Shown piece by piece: positions 1-7,471 of a DNA stretch of 64,000 bases. The translations under genes and the position numbers were made by a program. This stretch comes from Pseudomonas ovata. Lineage in GTDB: Bacteria > Pseudomonadota > Gammaproteobacteria > Pseudomonadales > Pseudomonadaceae. The stretch is taken from positions 1-64,000 of the forward strand of contig NZ_QFFU01000010.1 in NCBI RefSeq assembly GCF_003131185.1, read 5' to 3'. The notes beneath the pieces are model-generated. The model was not told where the DNA came from. It ran no database searches and worked only from the letters and a program-made list of their open reading frames with translations. Within the stretch, counting starts at the first letter, position 1. Every line of letters starts with the position of its first letter.

Positions 1-77
1 ACCCCCTCGCCGATTTCTTATCCAACTCATTGATATTCAAGGAGTTTTCAGTTTCTTCCGCGGCGGGAATGGTGCGC

Positions 78-105
78 ATTATAGAGCGCTGAGACAGGGC
101 GTCAA
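78..105 (-). promoter_or_regulatory. strong rRNA/tRNA-type sigma-70 promoter pointing out of the window
   Basis: Read on the minus strand there is TTGACG (100-105), a 16-nt spacer and a perfect TATAAT (78-83), followed by a GC-rich GCGC discriminator. This layout is typical of stable-RNA promoters in Pseudomonas. The transcript would start near 70 and run left off the window; positions 1-70 would be its leader. AT-rich sequence at 109-140 could act as an UP element. What is transcribed lies outside the window, so rRNA operon is an inference. Confidence 0.6.
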
Positions 106-220
106 CACTTAATTTCAAACCAGGCCGAAATTAAATAAATGCGCATTATATTGCGCAAACCGTTCAGGTTACTCATTATGCTTCTTATATATAGACAGCA
201 CCCTCAGGACAGCACCCGCC

Positions 221-1105
221 ATGAAACCCTCGTCACCCCCCTCTTCCATACTGTTCCCTCTGGGGCTGCTGATTATCGCGATGGTTTCCATCCAGACCGG
301 CGCTTCACTGGCCAAGAGCCTGTTCCCTGCCATTGGTGCTCAGGGCACCACCACGCTGAGACTGATCTTTGCCAGTCTCATCATGATCCTGGTCCTGCGC
401 CCCTGGCGCGTTCGCCTGACGGCTCGATCGCTGCGCATGATCATTGTGTATGGCATCGCACTGGGCGGGATGAACCTGCTCTTCTATATGTCGTTGCGCA
501 GTGTGCCGCTGGGCATTGCCGTAGCACTGGAGCTTACCGGCCCTCTGGCCGTGGCATTGCTGACTTCACGCCGCACAATCGATGTCGTCTGGATCGCCCT
601 GGCCGTCGGCGGCCTATTGTTGCTGATCCCCGACGGCCGCAGCAGTGCCAGCCTCGATCCGCTAGGGGCCGCCTATGCCTTGGGCGCCGGTGCCTGCTGG
701 GCCGCCTACATCGTTTTCGGTCAGAAAGCCGGTGAAGGCAACGGCGTACAGACTGCGGCCCTTGGCGTTATCGTCGCCGCCCTGTTCGTCGCGCCCTTTG
801 GCGTGGCACACGCCGGCTCGGCCCTGCTGGACATCGGCTTGCTGCCGGCTGCCATCGGCGTGGCCATCTTGTCGACCGCCTTGCCTTATAGCCTGGAAAT
901 GGTGGCACTGACGCGTATGTCGACGCGCACCTTCGGCACACTGGCCAGCCTGGAGCCGGTCATCGCTGCCTTGTCTGGCCTGCTGTTTCTGCACGAGCAG
1001 CTGTCGGCGCTGCAATGGCTGGCCATGGGCGCAATCATCCTGGCATCGATTGGCGTCACCCTGTCGGCCACGCCAGAGCGCCCCAAACTGGTGCCGGGCG
1101 ACTGA
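221..1105 (+). CDS. EamA/DMT-family inner-membrane exporter (RhtA-like)
   Basis: This 294-residue protein is almost entirely hydrophobic, with about ten predicted membrane helices arranged as two EamA repeats (roughly residues 15-145 and 155-285), the architecture of drug/metabolite transporters such as the threonine/homoserine exporter RhtA. The N-terminal half has a family-like GASLAKSLFP segment. Members export amino acids or small metabolites using the proton gradient; the substrate here cannot be read from sequence. The start is the first ATG of the conserved N-terminus; the ribosome site is weak. It is a single gene transcribed away from the divergent stable-RNA promoter on its left. 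Confidence 0.85.
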   Translation: MKPSSPPSSILFPLGLLIIAMVSIQTGASLAKSLFPAIGAQGTTTLRLIFASLIMILVLRPWRVRLTARSLRMIIVYGIALGGMNLLFYMSLRSVPLGIAVALELTGPLAVALLTSRRTIDVVWIALAVGGLLLLIPDGRSSASLDPLGAAYALGAGACWAAYIVFGQKAGEGNGVQTAALGVIVAALFVAPFGVAHAGSALLDIGLLPAAIGVAILSTALPYSLEMVALTRMSTRTFGTLASLEPVIAALSGLLFLHEQLSALQWLAMGAIILASIGVTLSATPERPKLVPGD

Positions 1106-1275
1106 TTCTCAATCACGATACATGACAAGGCACTAGCATTTGTTCCGCGCATGCGCCATGTTTAGAGCCTGACCGATGCAGTTTGCGGGAAATATCTGTG
1201 AACCGATCGATATCCCTTGAGTACAAAGACTCAGGCCCGATAGTGGCTTTCAGACATGGCCGGTTAAGGAACGGG

Positions 1276-1566
1276 ATGAAATACATTGTTATCGTACTGG
1301 CGCTGCTTGGCGTGACAGGATGCGCCGCGACAGCCAAGCCCGTTGTGCTGGGCAAACGCGGCATTCATATCAACTGCTCGGGATTGTCTTCCTCTTGGGA
1401 GAGGTGCCAGGAACTTGCAGCCAATACCTGCCAGTCCGGGCAATACAGGGTAATCGCCAAGTCCGGTGATGCCGTCGAAGACCCGGGCGATTACCCGTTC
1501 GGCCTGAATCCCGCCGGCTACACCAGTCGCAGCATGATCATCATCTGCAAGAAATCACGCCTCTGA
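1276..1566 (+). CDS. small predicted lipoprotein, function unknown
   Basis: A 96-residue protein beginning with a short basic/hydrophobic signal (MKYIVIVLALLGVTGCAA) that ends in a lipobox with the lipidated Cys at residue 17. The mature part of about 80 residues has four further cysteines (CSG, CQEL, CQSG and CKK near the C-terminus), which could form disulfides in the periplasm. The reading frame is open 31 codons further upstream, but the AAGGA at 1266-1270, five bases before this ATG, and the signal peptide make 1276 the sensible start. I do not recognise a family. It stands alone between the EamA gene and the convergent aminopeptidase gene. Confidence 0.7.
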   Translation: MKYIVIVLALLGVTGCAATAKPVVLGKRGIHINCSGLSSSWERCQELAANTCQSGQYRVIAKSGDAVEDPGDYPFGLNPAGYTSRSMIIICKKSRL

Positions 1567-1584
1567 GCGACGCTTGCCGCTTGA

Positions 1585-3393
1585 TCAGACAGCGACGGTA
1601 CGCGCTTGCAGCCACTGCAATGCAGCCCCTTGCAATAAAGGGCTCAAGCGTTGGCGGACATGGGCATGGTAGCGATTGAGCCACCCTTTCTCGTCCGCAT
1701 TGAGCAACGACAAGTCCAGGCAACGCGTGTCGATCGGACACAGTGTCAGGGTTTCGAAGCGCAGGAACTCGCCAAACTCGGTCTGCTCCGCCTCCTGGTT
1801 GATCACCAGGTTCTCGATACGCACCCCCCAACGCCCCGGCCGGTAAGTTCCAGGCTCGATCGACGTGATCATGCCCGCCTGCATGGCCGTCTGTGGGGTG
1901 ACCGGTGCCTGGTAGGCAATCACCTGTGGTCCTTCATGCACATTGAGAAAGTAACCTACACCATGGCCGGTGCCATGACCGTAGTTGACCCCATCGGCCC
2001 ACATCGGTGCGCGAGCGATAGCGTCCAGTAGCGGCGCAGGCACTGCCTTGGGAAAACGCGCTCGCGACAAGGCAATCACACCCTTGAGTACGCGACTGCA
2101 ATCCTGCTTCTGCATCACACTGGGTTCGCCAACCGGAACCATTCGCGTGATGTCAGTCGTTCCGCCCTGGTATTGACCGCCGGAATCAATCAATAACAGG
2201 CCATTGCCTTCGATCTGCGCATGCTCCGCTTCAGTGGCACGGTAATGCGGCATGGCACCGTTGGCATTGAAACCGGCAATGGTCGCAAAACTGGGGCACA
2301 CGTAACCGGGCCGCCGCTGCCGGGCCAGCCCCAGTTGCTCATCAATGGTCAGTTCACTGACCGGCTCGCGCCCCAGGGACGCTTCCAGCCAGGCAAAGAA
2401 CTCACACAGCGCCGCACCGTCCTGCTCCATCACCAGACGGATATGGCGCAAATCCTCAGCGCTCTTCTGCGACTTGAACAAGGTCGTGGGATTGAGCCCC
2501 TCGACCAGGCTGATCTCGCTGTCGAGATAATCGAGCAGGCCACAGGTGACACGCGCCGGATCGACCAACAGTCGTGCGGCTTTGGGCACCCGGCGCAGCG
2601 CAGCCCCAATCTGGCTGTACTCCAGCAGATTGACGCCGTCGCGCTGCAGGCTCTGGCGCACCGCAGCGTCGATCTTTTCGCCACTGACAAACAAGGTGAC
2701 GCTCTTGGGCCCGACCAGAGCAAACGCAATGAACACCGGGTTATAAGACACGTCCGAGCCGCGCAGGTTGAACAGCCAGGCAATGTCATCCAAAGTCGCG
2801 ATAAAGTGCCAGTCAGCCCCGCGCTCGGCCATGGTCTTGCGCAGTCGCTCGATCTTTTCCCGGCGCGACACCGTGGCATAAGGCGGCAGATGCTCGTAGA
2901 CAGGATGGGTCGGCAAGGCCGGACGGTCTTGCCACAACTCGGTGAGCAGGTCCAGGTCGGTACGAAATCTTGCGCCACGGTCATACAGCTTGCTGGCCAG
3001 GGTTCGGGAAGAGGCTACGGCCAATACCGCCCCGTCGACCGCGACCACGGTATCGGCCTCGGCCTGGTCGGCCAGCCATTCCAGCGGCCCCGGCTGGCCG
3101 GGCAACAGCCTGACCAGCTCGATGCCGCTGCCGGCCAGCTCCTTGCTCGCCTGCTCCCAGTAACGGCTGTCAGCCCAAAGGCCGGCGAAATCCTGAGTGA
3201 CGACCAGCGTCCCGACCGAACCATGAAACCCGGACACCCATTGGCGCCCCTGCCAGAACCCCGGCAAGTATTCGGAAAGATGCGGATCGGCCGAGGGCAC
3301 CAGCCAGGCATCGATTTTTTCACGACTCATCACCGCCCGTGCCTGCGCCAGACGCTCGCTTGCGCCTGCATGGGCATTGGTTTGCTTACTCAT
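1585..3393 (-). CDS. Xaa-Pro aminopeptidase, large three-domain M24B type
   Basis: A 602-residue cytosolic metallopeptidase that would remove N-terminal residues preceding proline. Two creatinase-like N-terminal domains (about 1-300) precede the pita-bread M24 catalytic domain (about 310-540) and a short C-terminal extension, as in large eukaryote-type aminopeptidase P. The five metal ligands are in place: Asp403 and Asp414 (in DSGGQYQGGTTDITR), His477 (HGTGHGVG), Glu513 (SIEPGTY) and Glu527 (GVRIEN). The start chosen has AGGAG seven bases upstream; the frame is open 22 codons further up without a good site. It lies 52 bp downstream of the cysteine desulfurase gene on the same strand, probably co-transcribed. 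Confidence 0.93.
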   Translation of the reverse strand: MSKQTNAHAGASERLAQARAVMSREKIDAWLVPSADPHLSEYLPGFWQGRQWVSGFHGSVGTLVVTQDFAGLWADSRYWEQASKELAGSGIELVRLLPGQPGPLEWLADQAEADTVVAVDGAVLAVASSRTLASKLYDRGARFRTDLDLLTELWQDRPALPTHPVYEHLPPYATVSRREKIERLRKTMAERGADWHFIATLDDIAWLFNLRGSDVSYNPVFIAFALVGPKSVTLFVSGEKIDAAVRQSLQRDGVNLLEYSQIGAALRRVPKAARLLVDPARVTCGLLDYLDSEISLVEGLNPTTLFKSQKSAEDLRHIRLVMEQDGAALCEFFAWLEASLGREPVSELTIDEQLGLARQRRPGYVCPSFATIAGFNANGAMPHYRATEAEHAQIEGNGLLLIDSGGQYQGGTTDITRMVPVGEPSVMQKQDCSRVLKGVIALSRARFPKAVPAPLLDAIARAPMWADGVNYGHGTGHGVGYFLNVHEGPQVIAYQAPVTPQTAMQAGMITSIEPGTYRPGRWGVRIENLVINQEAEQTEFGEFLRFETLTLCPIDTRCLDLSLLNADEKGWLNRYHAHVRQRLSPLLQGAALQWLQARTVAV

Positions 3394-3445
3394 TACCGCT
3401 CCTGCTGACCCGGAATTGACCTTGGGACAGATAATGGAGCAGCGC

Positions 3446-4624
3446 TTACGACTGAGCAACCGCCCAGAACGGTGGACGACTCAGAGCTGCCTGAATCAGC
3501 CCGGCGGCGCCGTCAATATCAGCCTCGCAAGTAAAACGCCCCAGGCTCAGGCGAATGGTCTGGCTGGCGGCTGCCGCATCAAGGCCCAGCGCCAGCAACA
3601 CATGAGAAGGTGCATTTTTCGCCGAGTTGCAGGCCGAGGTCGAAGAAAAGGCCAGCGACTTGCCCAAAGCGGCCACATCCAGATCATGGCGCGTGAACGT
3701 CAGGCTCAGGGTGTGCGGGATGCGCTGCTCGCGGCTGCCGTTGATGACCAGCCCCTTGATGCCTGCCAGTTGCTCGCACAGACGGTCATTGAGCCTTTGG
3801 GTCCAGGCAATCTCCTTATCCAGTGATTCAGCGGCCAAGGCAAAGGCCGCCCCCATGCCGGCGATCTGGTGAGTCGCCAGGGTTCCAGAGCGCAGGCCCT
3901 GCTCGTGACCACCGCCGTGAATCTGCGCCAACACCCGTTTTTCGGCACGCGGCCCGACGTACAAGGCGCCGATGCCCTTGGGCCCGTAGAGCTTGTGCGC
4001 CGAGAACGACATCAGATCGACCGCCAGCGTGCTCAGGTCAATAGGCCGCTTGCCGGCTGCTTGAGCGGCATCCACATGCAGCAAGGCGCCGTGCTCGCGT
4101 ACGCGCTCACCAATGGCCGCAATGTCGTTGACCGTGCCCAGCTCGTTGTTGACCAGCATCAGCGACACCAGAAACGTGTCGTCACGCAAGGCGGCGCTGA
4201 CCGCCTCGGCGCTGATCAGGCCATCGGCGTCCGGCGCCAGGTAGGTGACGTCTACCCCCCGCCCTTGCAGGTACTGCGCGGTATCGAGGATGGCCTTGTG
4301 TTCTATCTGGCTGGTAATGATATGCCCGACGGTCTTGCCGCTGCGCTGCGTGTACGCCTCGGCCACACCCTTGAGCGCCAGGTTGTTGGACTCGGTCGCA
4401 CCGGAGGTCCAGACGATCTGCCCGGAACGGGCGCCCACCAGGGTTGCCACCTGCTGCCGGGCCTGCTCCACGAGCATTCGCGCCTGTTGACCGAACCCAT
4501 GGGAACTGGAGGCCGGGTTGCCAAAGTGACCCGCCTGCCCCAGACAGGCCACCATCACCTGGATGACACGCTCGTCCACGGGCGTGGTGGCGGCGTAGTC
4601 GAAATACAGTGCGCTATTGCTCAT
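3446..4624 (-). CDS. cysteine desulfurase, IscS/NifS family (class V aminotransferase fold)
   Basis: This 392-residue PLP enzyme would convert cysteine to alanine plus enzyme-bound persulfide, supplying sulfur for Fe-S clusters or thio-modification. The PLP lysine is Lys211 in SFSAHKLYGPKG and the catalytic cysteine is Cys332 in SSTSACNSAKNAPSH, a long-loop class I arrangement. The N-terminal YFDYAATTPVD is the family signature. It is not next to iscU, hscBA or fdx, so it is probably an extra copy rather than the housekeeping IscS. The start with AGGGGA upstream was chosen; another ATG two codons earlier sits on that site. It heads a leftward pair with the Xaa-Pro aminopeptidase. Confidence 0.9.
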   Translation of the reverse strand: MSNSALYFDYAATTPVDERVIQVMVACLGQAGHFGNPASSSHGFGQQARMLVEQARQQVATLVGARSGQIVWTSGATESNNLALKGVAEAYTQRSGKTVGHIITSQIEHKAILDTAQYLQGRGVDVTYLAPDADGLISAEAVSAALRDDTFLVSLMLVNNELGTVNDIAAIGERVREHGALLHVDAAQAAGKRPIDLSTLAVDLMSFSAHKLYGPKGIGALYVGPRAEKRVLAQIHGGGHEQGLRSGTLATHQIAGMGAAFALAAESLDKEIAWTQRLNDRLCEQLAGIKGLVINGSREQRIPHTLSLTFTRHDLDVAALGKSLAFSSTSACNSAKNAPSHVLLALGLDAAAASQTIRLSLGRFTCEADIDGAAGLIQAALSRPPFWAVAQS

Positions 4625-4739
4625 GAACATTCCCCTGATATACACGGCCCGGCCAGTCGAACAGGGCCGCGGCGGCACGTTGCTGCCTCACACCTGTTAG
4701 GGGTGATGGCATAACCATGAAAGCATGATGCACCCAATC

Positions 4740-4795
4740 AAATAGAACTAAAAATTCTAAATTTGAATTTATATATTCATAAAAAGAATAAAAAA
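4740..4795. other. AT-rich patch upstream of the exopolysaccharide operon
   Basis: About 55 bases here are overwhelmingly A and T, with runs such as AAAAATTCTAAATTTGAA, in a genome segment otherwise near 60 percent GC or more. The whole 4625-5511 gap (887 bp) holds no convincing gene. Such islands are typical nucleation sites for MvaT/MvaU (H-NS-like) silencing in Pseudomonas; that role is inferred. A second, milder AT-rich stretch lies at about 5010-5110, just upstream of the predicted promoter. Confidence 0.5.
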
Positions 4796-5105
4796 CCTTG
4801 CAAGGCCATTCGTGTCACTCCCAGCCGGCTTTCGTCAATAAAAGCCTTGTATCGCACCGCGTCACAGGCAGATTGCCGATATTGCTCAACGCTTGGTACA
4901 ACGTGCTCTACCGTGACTTGAACGCCGTGTCGTGTGTCAACTTCAGGCAGCAGATGTGATTCATGAAGGTCTGCCCGACTGCCAGAAAACCGTCATACCA
5001 AGCGAAAAAACACCCTGTTGTTTTTTTGACTTTTACTGAATTCAAACGGTTAGAACTTACAACTTGGGCTTTATTAAAAATTTAACAGGAAATTGACGAA
5101 ATAAT

Positions 5106-5134
5106 TTGACAGATTCCCACACAGCTTCAATATA
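5106..5134 (+). promoter_or_regulatory. predicted sigma-70 promoter of the exopolysaccharide operon
   Basis: A perfect TTGACA at 5106-5111 is followed, after 17 bases, by AATATA at 5129-5134, giving a start near 5141. A TATATA two bases further on is an alternative -10. The transcript would have a leader of about 370 nt before the first gene, containing both ops-type elements. No better match was seen in the gap. Confidence 0.5.
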
Positions 5135-5315
5135 TAGACCTGTCTGACGATTCCTGGCTTTTATGCCAATGCCACAGAGCATTGCATCGGAATGGTCGTA
5201 GTGACCCCACATCGCTGTAACCCTGTATCCCGGTTGTTTCCACGGTGCTGCTGCATGCCGCTGGATGTCTGTCGACTCGCATACCCCTATTTGAATGACT
5301 GAACCTGTTCGGTAT

Positions 5316-5328
5316 GGCGGTAGCTTTG
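5316..5328 (+). promoter_or_regulatory. upstream ops-like element
   Basis: GGCGGTAGCTTTG matches the operon polarity suppressor core (GGCGGTAGC followed by G/T and T) that pauses RNA polymerase and recruits RfaH in enterobacteria. It lies about 175 nt after the predicted transcription start and 104 bp before a second, better copy. Confidence 0.5.
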
Positions 5329-5400
5329 CCCAAAAGTTTTCCGACCCTCACGGCCGACTGTGGCTGACGGTCACGGGCCTGCCTTGCCTGCCTTCACCCC

Positions 5401-5431
5401 GCCTGGTGCTTGTGCCTGGGGCGGTAGCGTG
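5401..5431 (+). promoter_or_regulatory. JUMPstart-like sequence with consensus ops element
   Basis: The 12-mer GGCGGTAGCGTG at 5420-5431 is identical to the ops core of enterobacterial polysaccharide operons. It is preceded by CTGGTGCTTGTGCCTGGG, which resembles the CTGGTAGCTGTTAAGCCAGG left half of JUMPstart. It is about 280 nt into the predicted leader and 80 bp before the first gene. Because the operon itself encodes a NusG paralog, this is the likely loading site for that factor; the assignment is by motif and context only. Confidence 0.72.
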
Positions 5432-5511
5432 GCCGAACGGATCGTTGACAAGCCAGGCCCTGCCGCCATGCCTTTGGTTTTTCGCCTCCCCCTGCCCATG
5501 AGGTGTACCGA

Positions 5512-6294
5512 ATGTCATCCACTGCTGAAGCTGTCACCGACTGCGCCACCACGCTGGCCGGCCTGATGGACACCCAAGGCTATGCCCGGATCGAAGGTCT
5601 GCCGGGCCAGGAAGACCTGGCGCAATTGCGCGCCTTCACCCGTGAGCACGCCGAGCGCCACCCGGGCGAGTACTTTGCCTATCACGGTGAGCAACACCTC
5701 AATCACAAGGTGCTGGTGCAGCTTTGGTCGAATCCGCAACTCAAGCAGTTACTGGCCGCGCTCTATCGGCTGGCCACCGGTCACGACAGCCTCAGTTCCA
5801 GGATCTTTCCGGTCCTGCGCTGTGTACAGGGCGCACAAGGGCGCCGTGAGTCGAACTGTTTTCACTTCGACGCCAGCCTGGTCACCGTGCTGGTGCCGAT
5901 TCACATCCCCACCGAAGGCCAGGAGCGCGGTGACCTGATGCTGTTTCCCAACCTTCGCCGCGCCCGCCAGTCGATTCTGGTCAACCTGATCCAGAAGGCC
6001 TTGCTGCAGAACAAGGCCAGCCGCTGGTTGATGGGCCAGGCCATCCAGCGCGGCTGGCTCAAGCCAATGATCCTGCCGCTGGTGCCCGGCAATCTTTACC
6101 TGTTCTGGGGCTATCGCACCCTGCACACCAATCAGCCGTGCAGCCCCGGCCTGATGCGCGCCACGGTGCTGCTGCACTTTGGCGACCCGCACAGCGGCAG
6201 CCTGGCGACCCGGCTGATTCTCAGATACAGCCAGCGCCGCGCCGCCCGTCTCAGCGCCAGAGCCCTGCGCGACGAGCCGCCGCAAGCATCCTGA
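5512..6294 (+). CDS. putative Fe(II)/2-oxoglutarate-dependent oxygenase (phytanoyl-CoA dioxygenase-like), first gene of the EPS operon
   Basis: A 260-residue soluble protein whose second half looks like a double-stranded beta-helix oxygenase: an HxD pair at His118 and Asp120 (CFHFDASLVTV), a late His205 in YRTLHTNQ, and Arg216 eleven residues later, the spacing expected for iron and 2-oxoglutarate binding in PhyH-like enzymes. It has no signal peptide. A GTG three codons upstream is possible, but GAGGTG sits six bases before this ATG. As the first gene after the ops leader it may hydroxylate a sugar, a lipid-linked intermediate or an acyl group; the substrate is unknown. The family assignment rests on motif spacing, so it is moderate. 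Confidence 0.6.
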   Translation: MSSTAEAVTDCATTLAGLMDTQGYARIEGLPGQEDLAQLRAFTREHAERHPGEYFAYHGEQHLNHKVLVQLWSNPQLKQLLAALYRLATGHDSLSSRIFPVLRCVQGAQGRRESNCFHFDASLVTVLVPIHIPTEGQERGDLMLFPNLRRARQSILVNLIQKALLQNKASRWLMGQAIQRGWLKPMILPLVPGNLYLFWGYRTLHTNQPCSPGLMRATVLLHFGDPHSGSLATRLILRYSQRRAARLSARALRDEPPQAS

Positions 6295-6353
6295 TCCATA
6301 CCTGTCCGCCTTATTTGCCACAGCCTGCTGAACCCACTGACACGGAGGTTTCG

Positions 6354-7469
6354 ATGATTAATGTGACCAAGACCTATCTTGGCGATATCGACAAGTTCAA
6401 GCGCTATGTCGAAGGGATTTACGCACGCGGCTGGCTGACCAACCACGGACCATTGGTCGAAGAGTTGCAGGCACGCTTGCGTGATTACCTGGGCGTACGC
6501 CATGTGATCCTGACCAACAACGGCACCCTGGCCTTGCAGATCGCCTATCGGGCGCTGAACCTCACCGGCAGTGCCGTCACCACCCCGTTCAGTTTCGTGG
6601 CGACCAGCAGTTCGCTGCAGTGGGAAGGTATTCGCCCCCTCTTTGCCGACATCGACCCCAAGACCTGGAACCTGTCACCCCGGCACATCGAACAGGCGAT
6701 CGAAGCCGACACCTCAGCCATCGTCGCCACGCATGTCTTCGGCAACCCGTGCGCGGTACAGGCCATCGACGAAATCGCCCGTCGACGCCAACTCAAGGTG
6801 GTTTATGACGGCGCGCACGCGTTCTCGGTGCGCTACGCCGGACAATCGGTGTATGCCTGGGGCGACATCAGCATCCTGAGCTTTCACGCCACCAAACTGT
6901 TCCACACCATCGAAGGCGGTGCCATCATCACCAACGACGATGACGTGGCCCGGCGTGCCATGCTGCTGTGCAACTTCGGTATCAGCGGCGTCGACCGCAT
7001 AGAGGGCATTGGCATCAATGCCAAGCTCAATGAGTTTTGCGCAGCGATGGGGCTGTGCATTCTTGACGACATCGACACCATTCTGCAGGCGCGGGCCGAA
7101 ATCGCCGACCGTTACACCACGCGGCTGCGTGATTATGTCGACCTGCAGCAACCGCAAACCCACAGCCAGGCCAATTACAGCTACTACCCGATCGCCCTGA
7201 GCGATGAGACACATCTACTGCAGGTACGCAGCCTGCTCAATGCCCGCGGCATCAATCCGCGGCGCTATTTCTACCCGTGCCTGGACACCCTGGAATACCT
7301 GCAGCCACAGCCGGGCCAGCCCGCCGCCCGCGCCCTGAGCGACCGGGTATTATGCCTGCCGATCTACCCGGGCCTGCCGCACGAAGACCAGAATCGCGTG
7401 ATCGACAGCGTGCTGGAAACGTGCAGCCCACGCCGCACTCGCCCGGTCGTGGCGCCAGTCGAGTATTGA
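6354..7469 (+). CDS. DegT/DnrJ/EryC1/StrS-family sugar aminotransferase
   Basis: A 371-residue PLP-dependent enzyme that would transaminate a nucleotide-bound keto-sugar to make an amino sugar for the polysaccharide. The PLP-binding lysine is Lys181 in SFHATKLFHTIEGG, and the cofactor-ring aspartate/histidine motif YDGAHAFS is at 151-158; the N-terminal NNGTLALQIAYRALN segment is also typical. The frame runs upstream into the oxygenase gene, but the ATG at MINVTKTYLG has GGAGG before it and matches the family start. It follows the oxygenase gene by 59 bp and abuts the flippase gene, so it belongs to the operon. The sugar substrate cannot be deduced. Confidence 0.9.
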   Translation: MINVTKTYLGDIDKFKRYVEGIYARGWLTNHGPLVEELQARLRDYLGVRHVILTNNGTLALQIAYRALNLTGSAVTTPFSFVATSSSLQWEGIRPLFADIDPKTWNLSPRHIEQAIEADTSAIVATHVFGNPCAVQAIDEIARRRQLKVVYDGAHAFSVRYAGQSVYAWGDISILSFHATKLFHTIEGGAIITNDDDVARRAMLLCNFGISGVDRIEGIGINAKLNEFCAAMGLCILDDIDTILQARAEIADRYTTRLRDYVDLQQPQTHSQANYSYYPIALSDETHLLQVRSLLNARGINPRRYFYPCLDTLEYLQPQPGQPAARALSDRVLCLPIYPGLPHEDQNRVIDSVLETCSPRRTRPVVAPVEY

Positions 7470-7471
7470 GC

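Noticed and set aside
141..180. Second minus-strand stable-RNA promoter (TATAAT at 145-150)
   Set aside because: The -10 is perfect, but no acceptable -35 lies 15-18 bases away.
139..735. Open frame overlapping the EamA gene in another frame
   Set aside because: His/Pro/Arg-rich, no ribosome site, and it overlaps a clear membrane protein gene.
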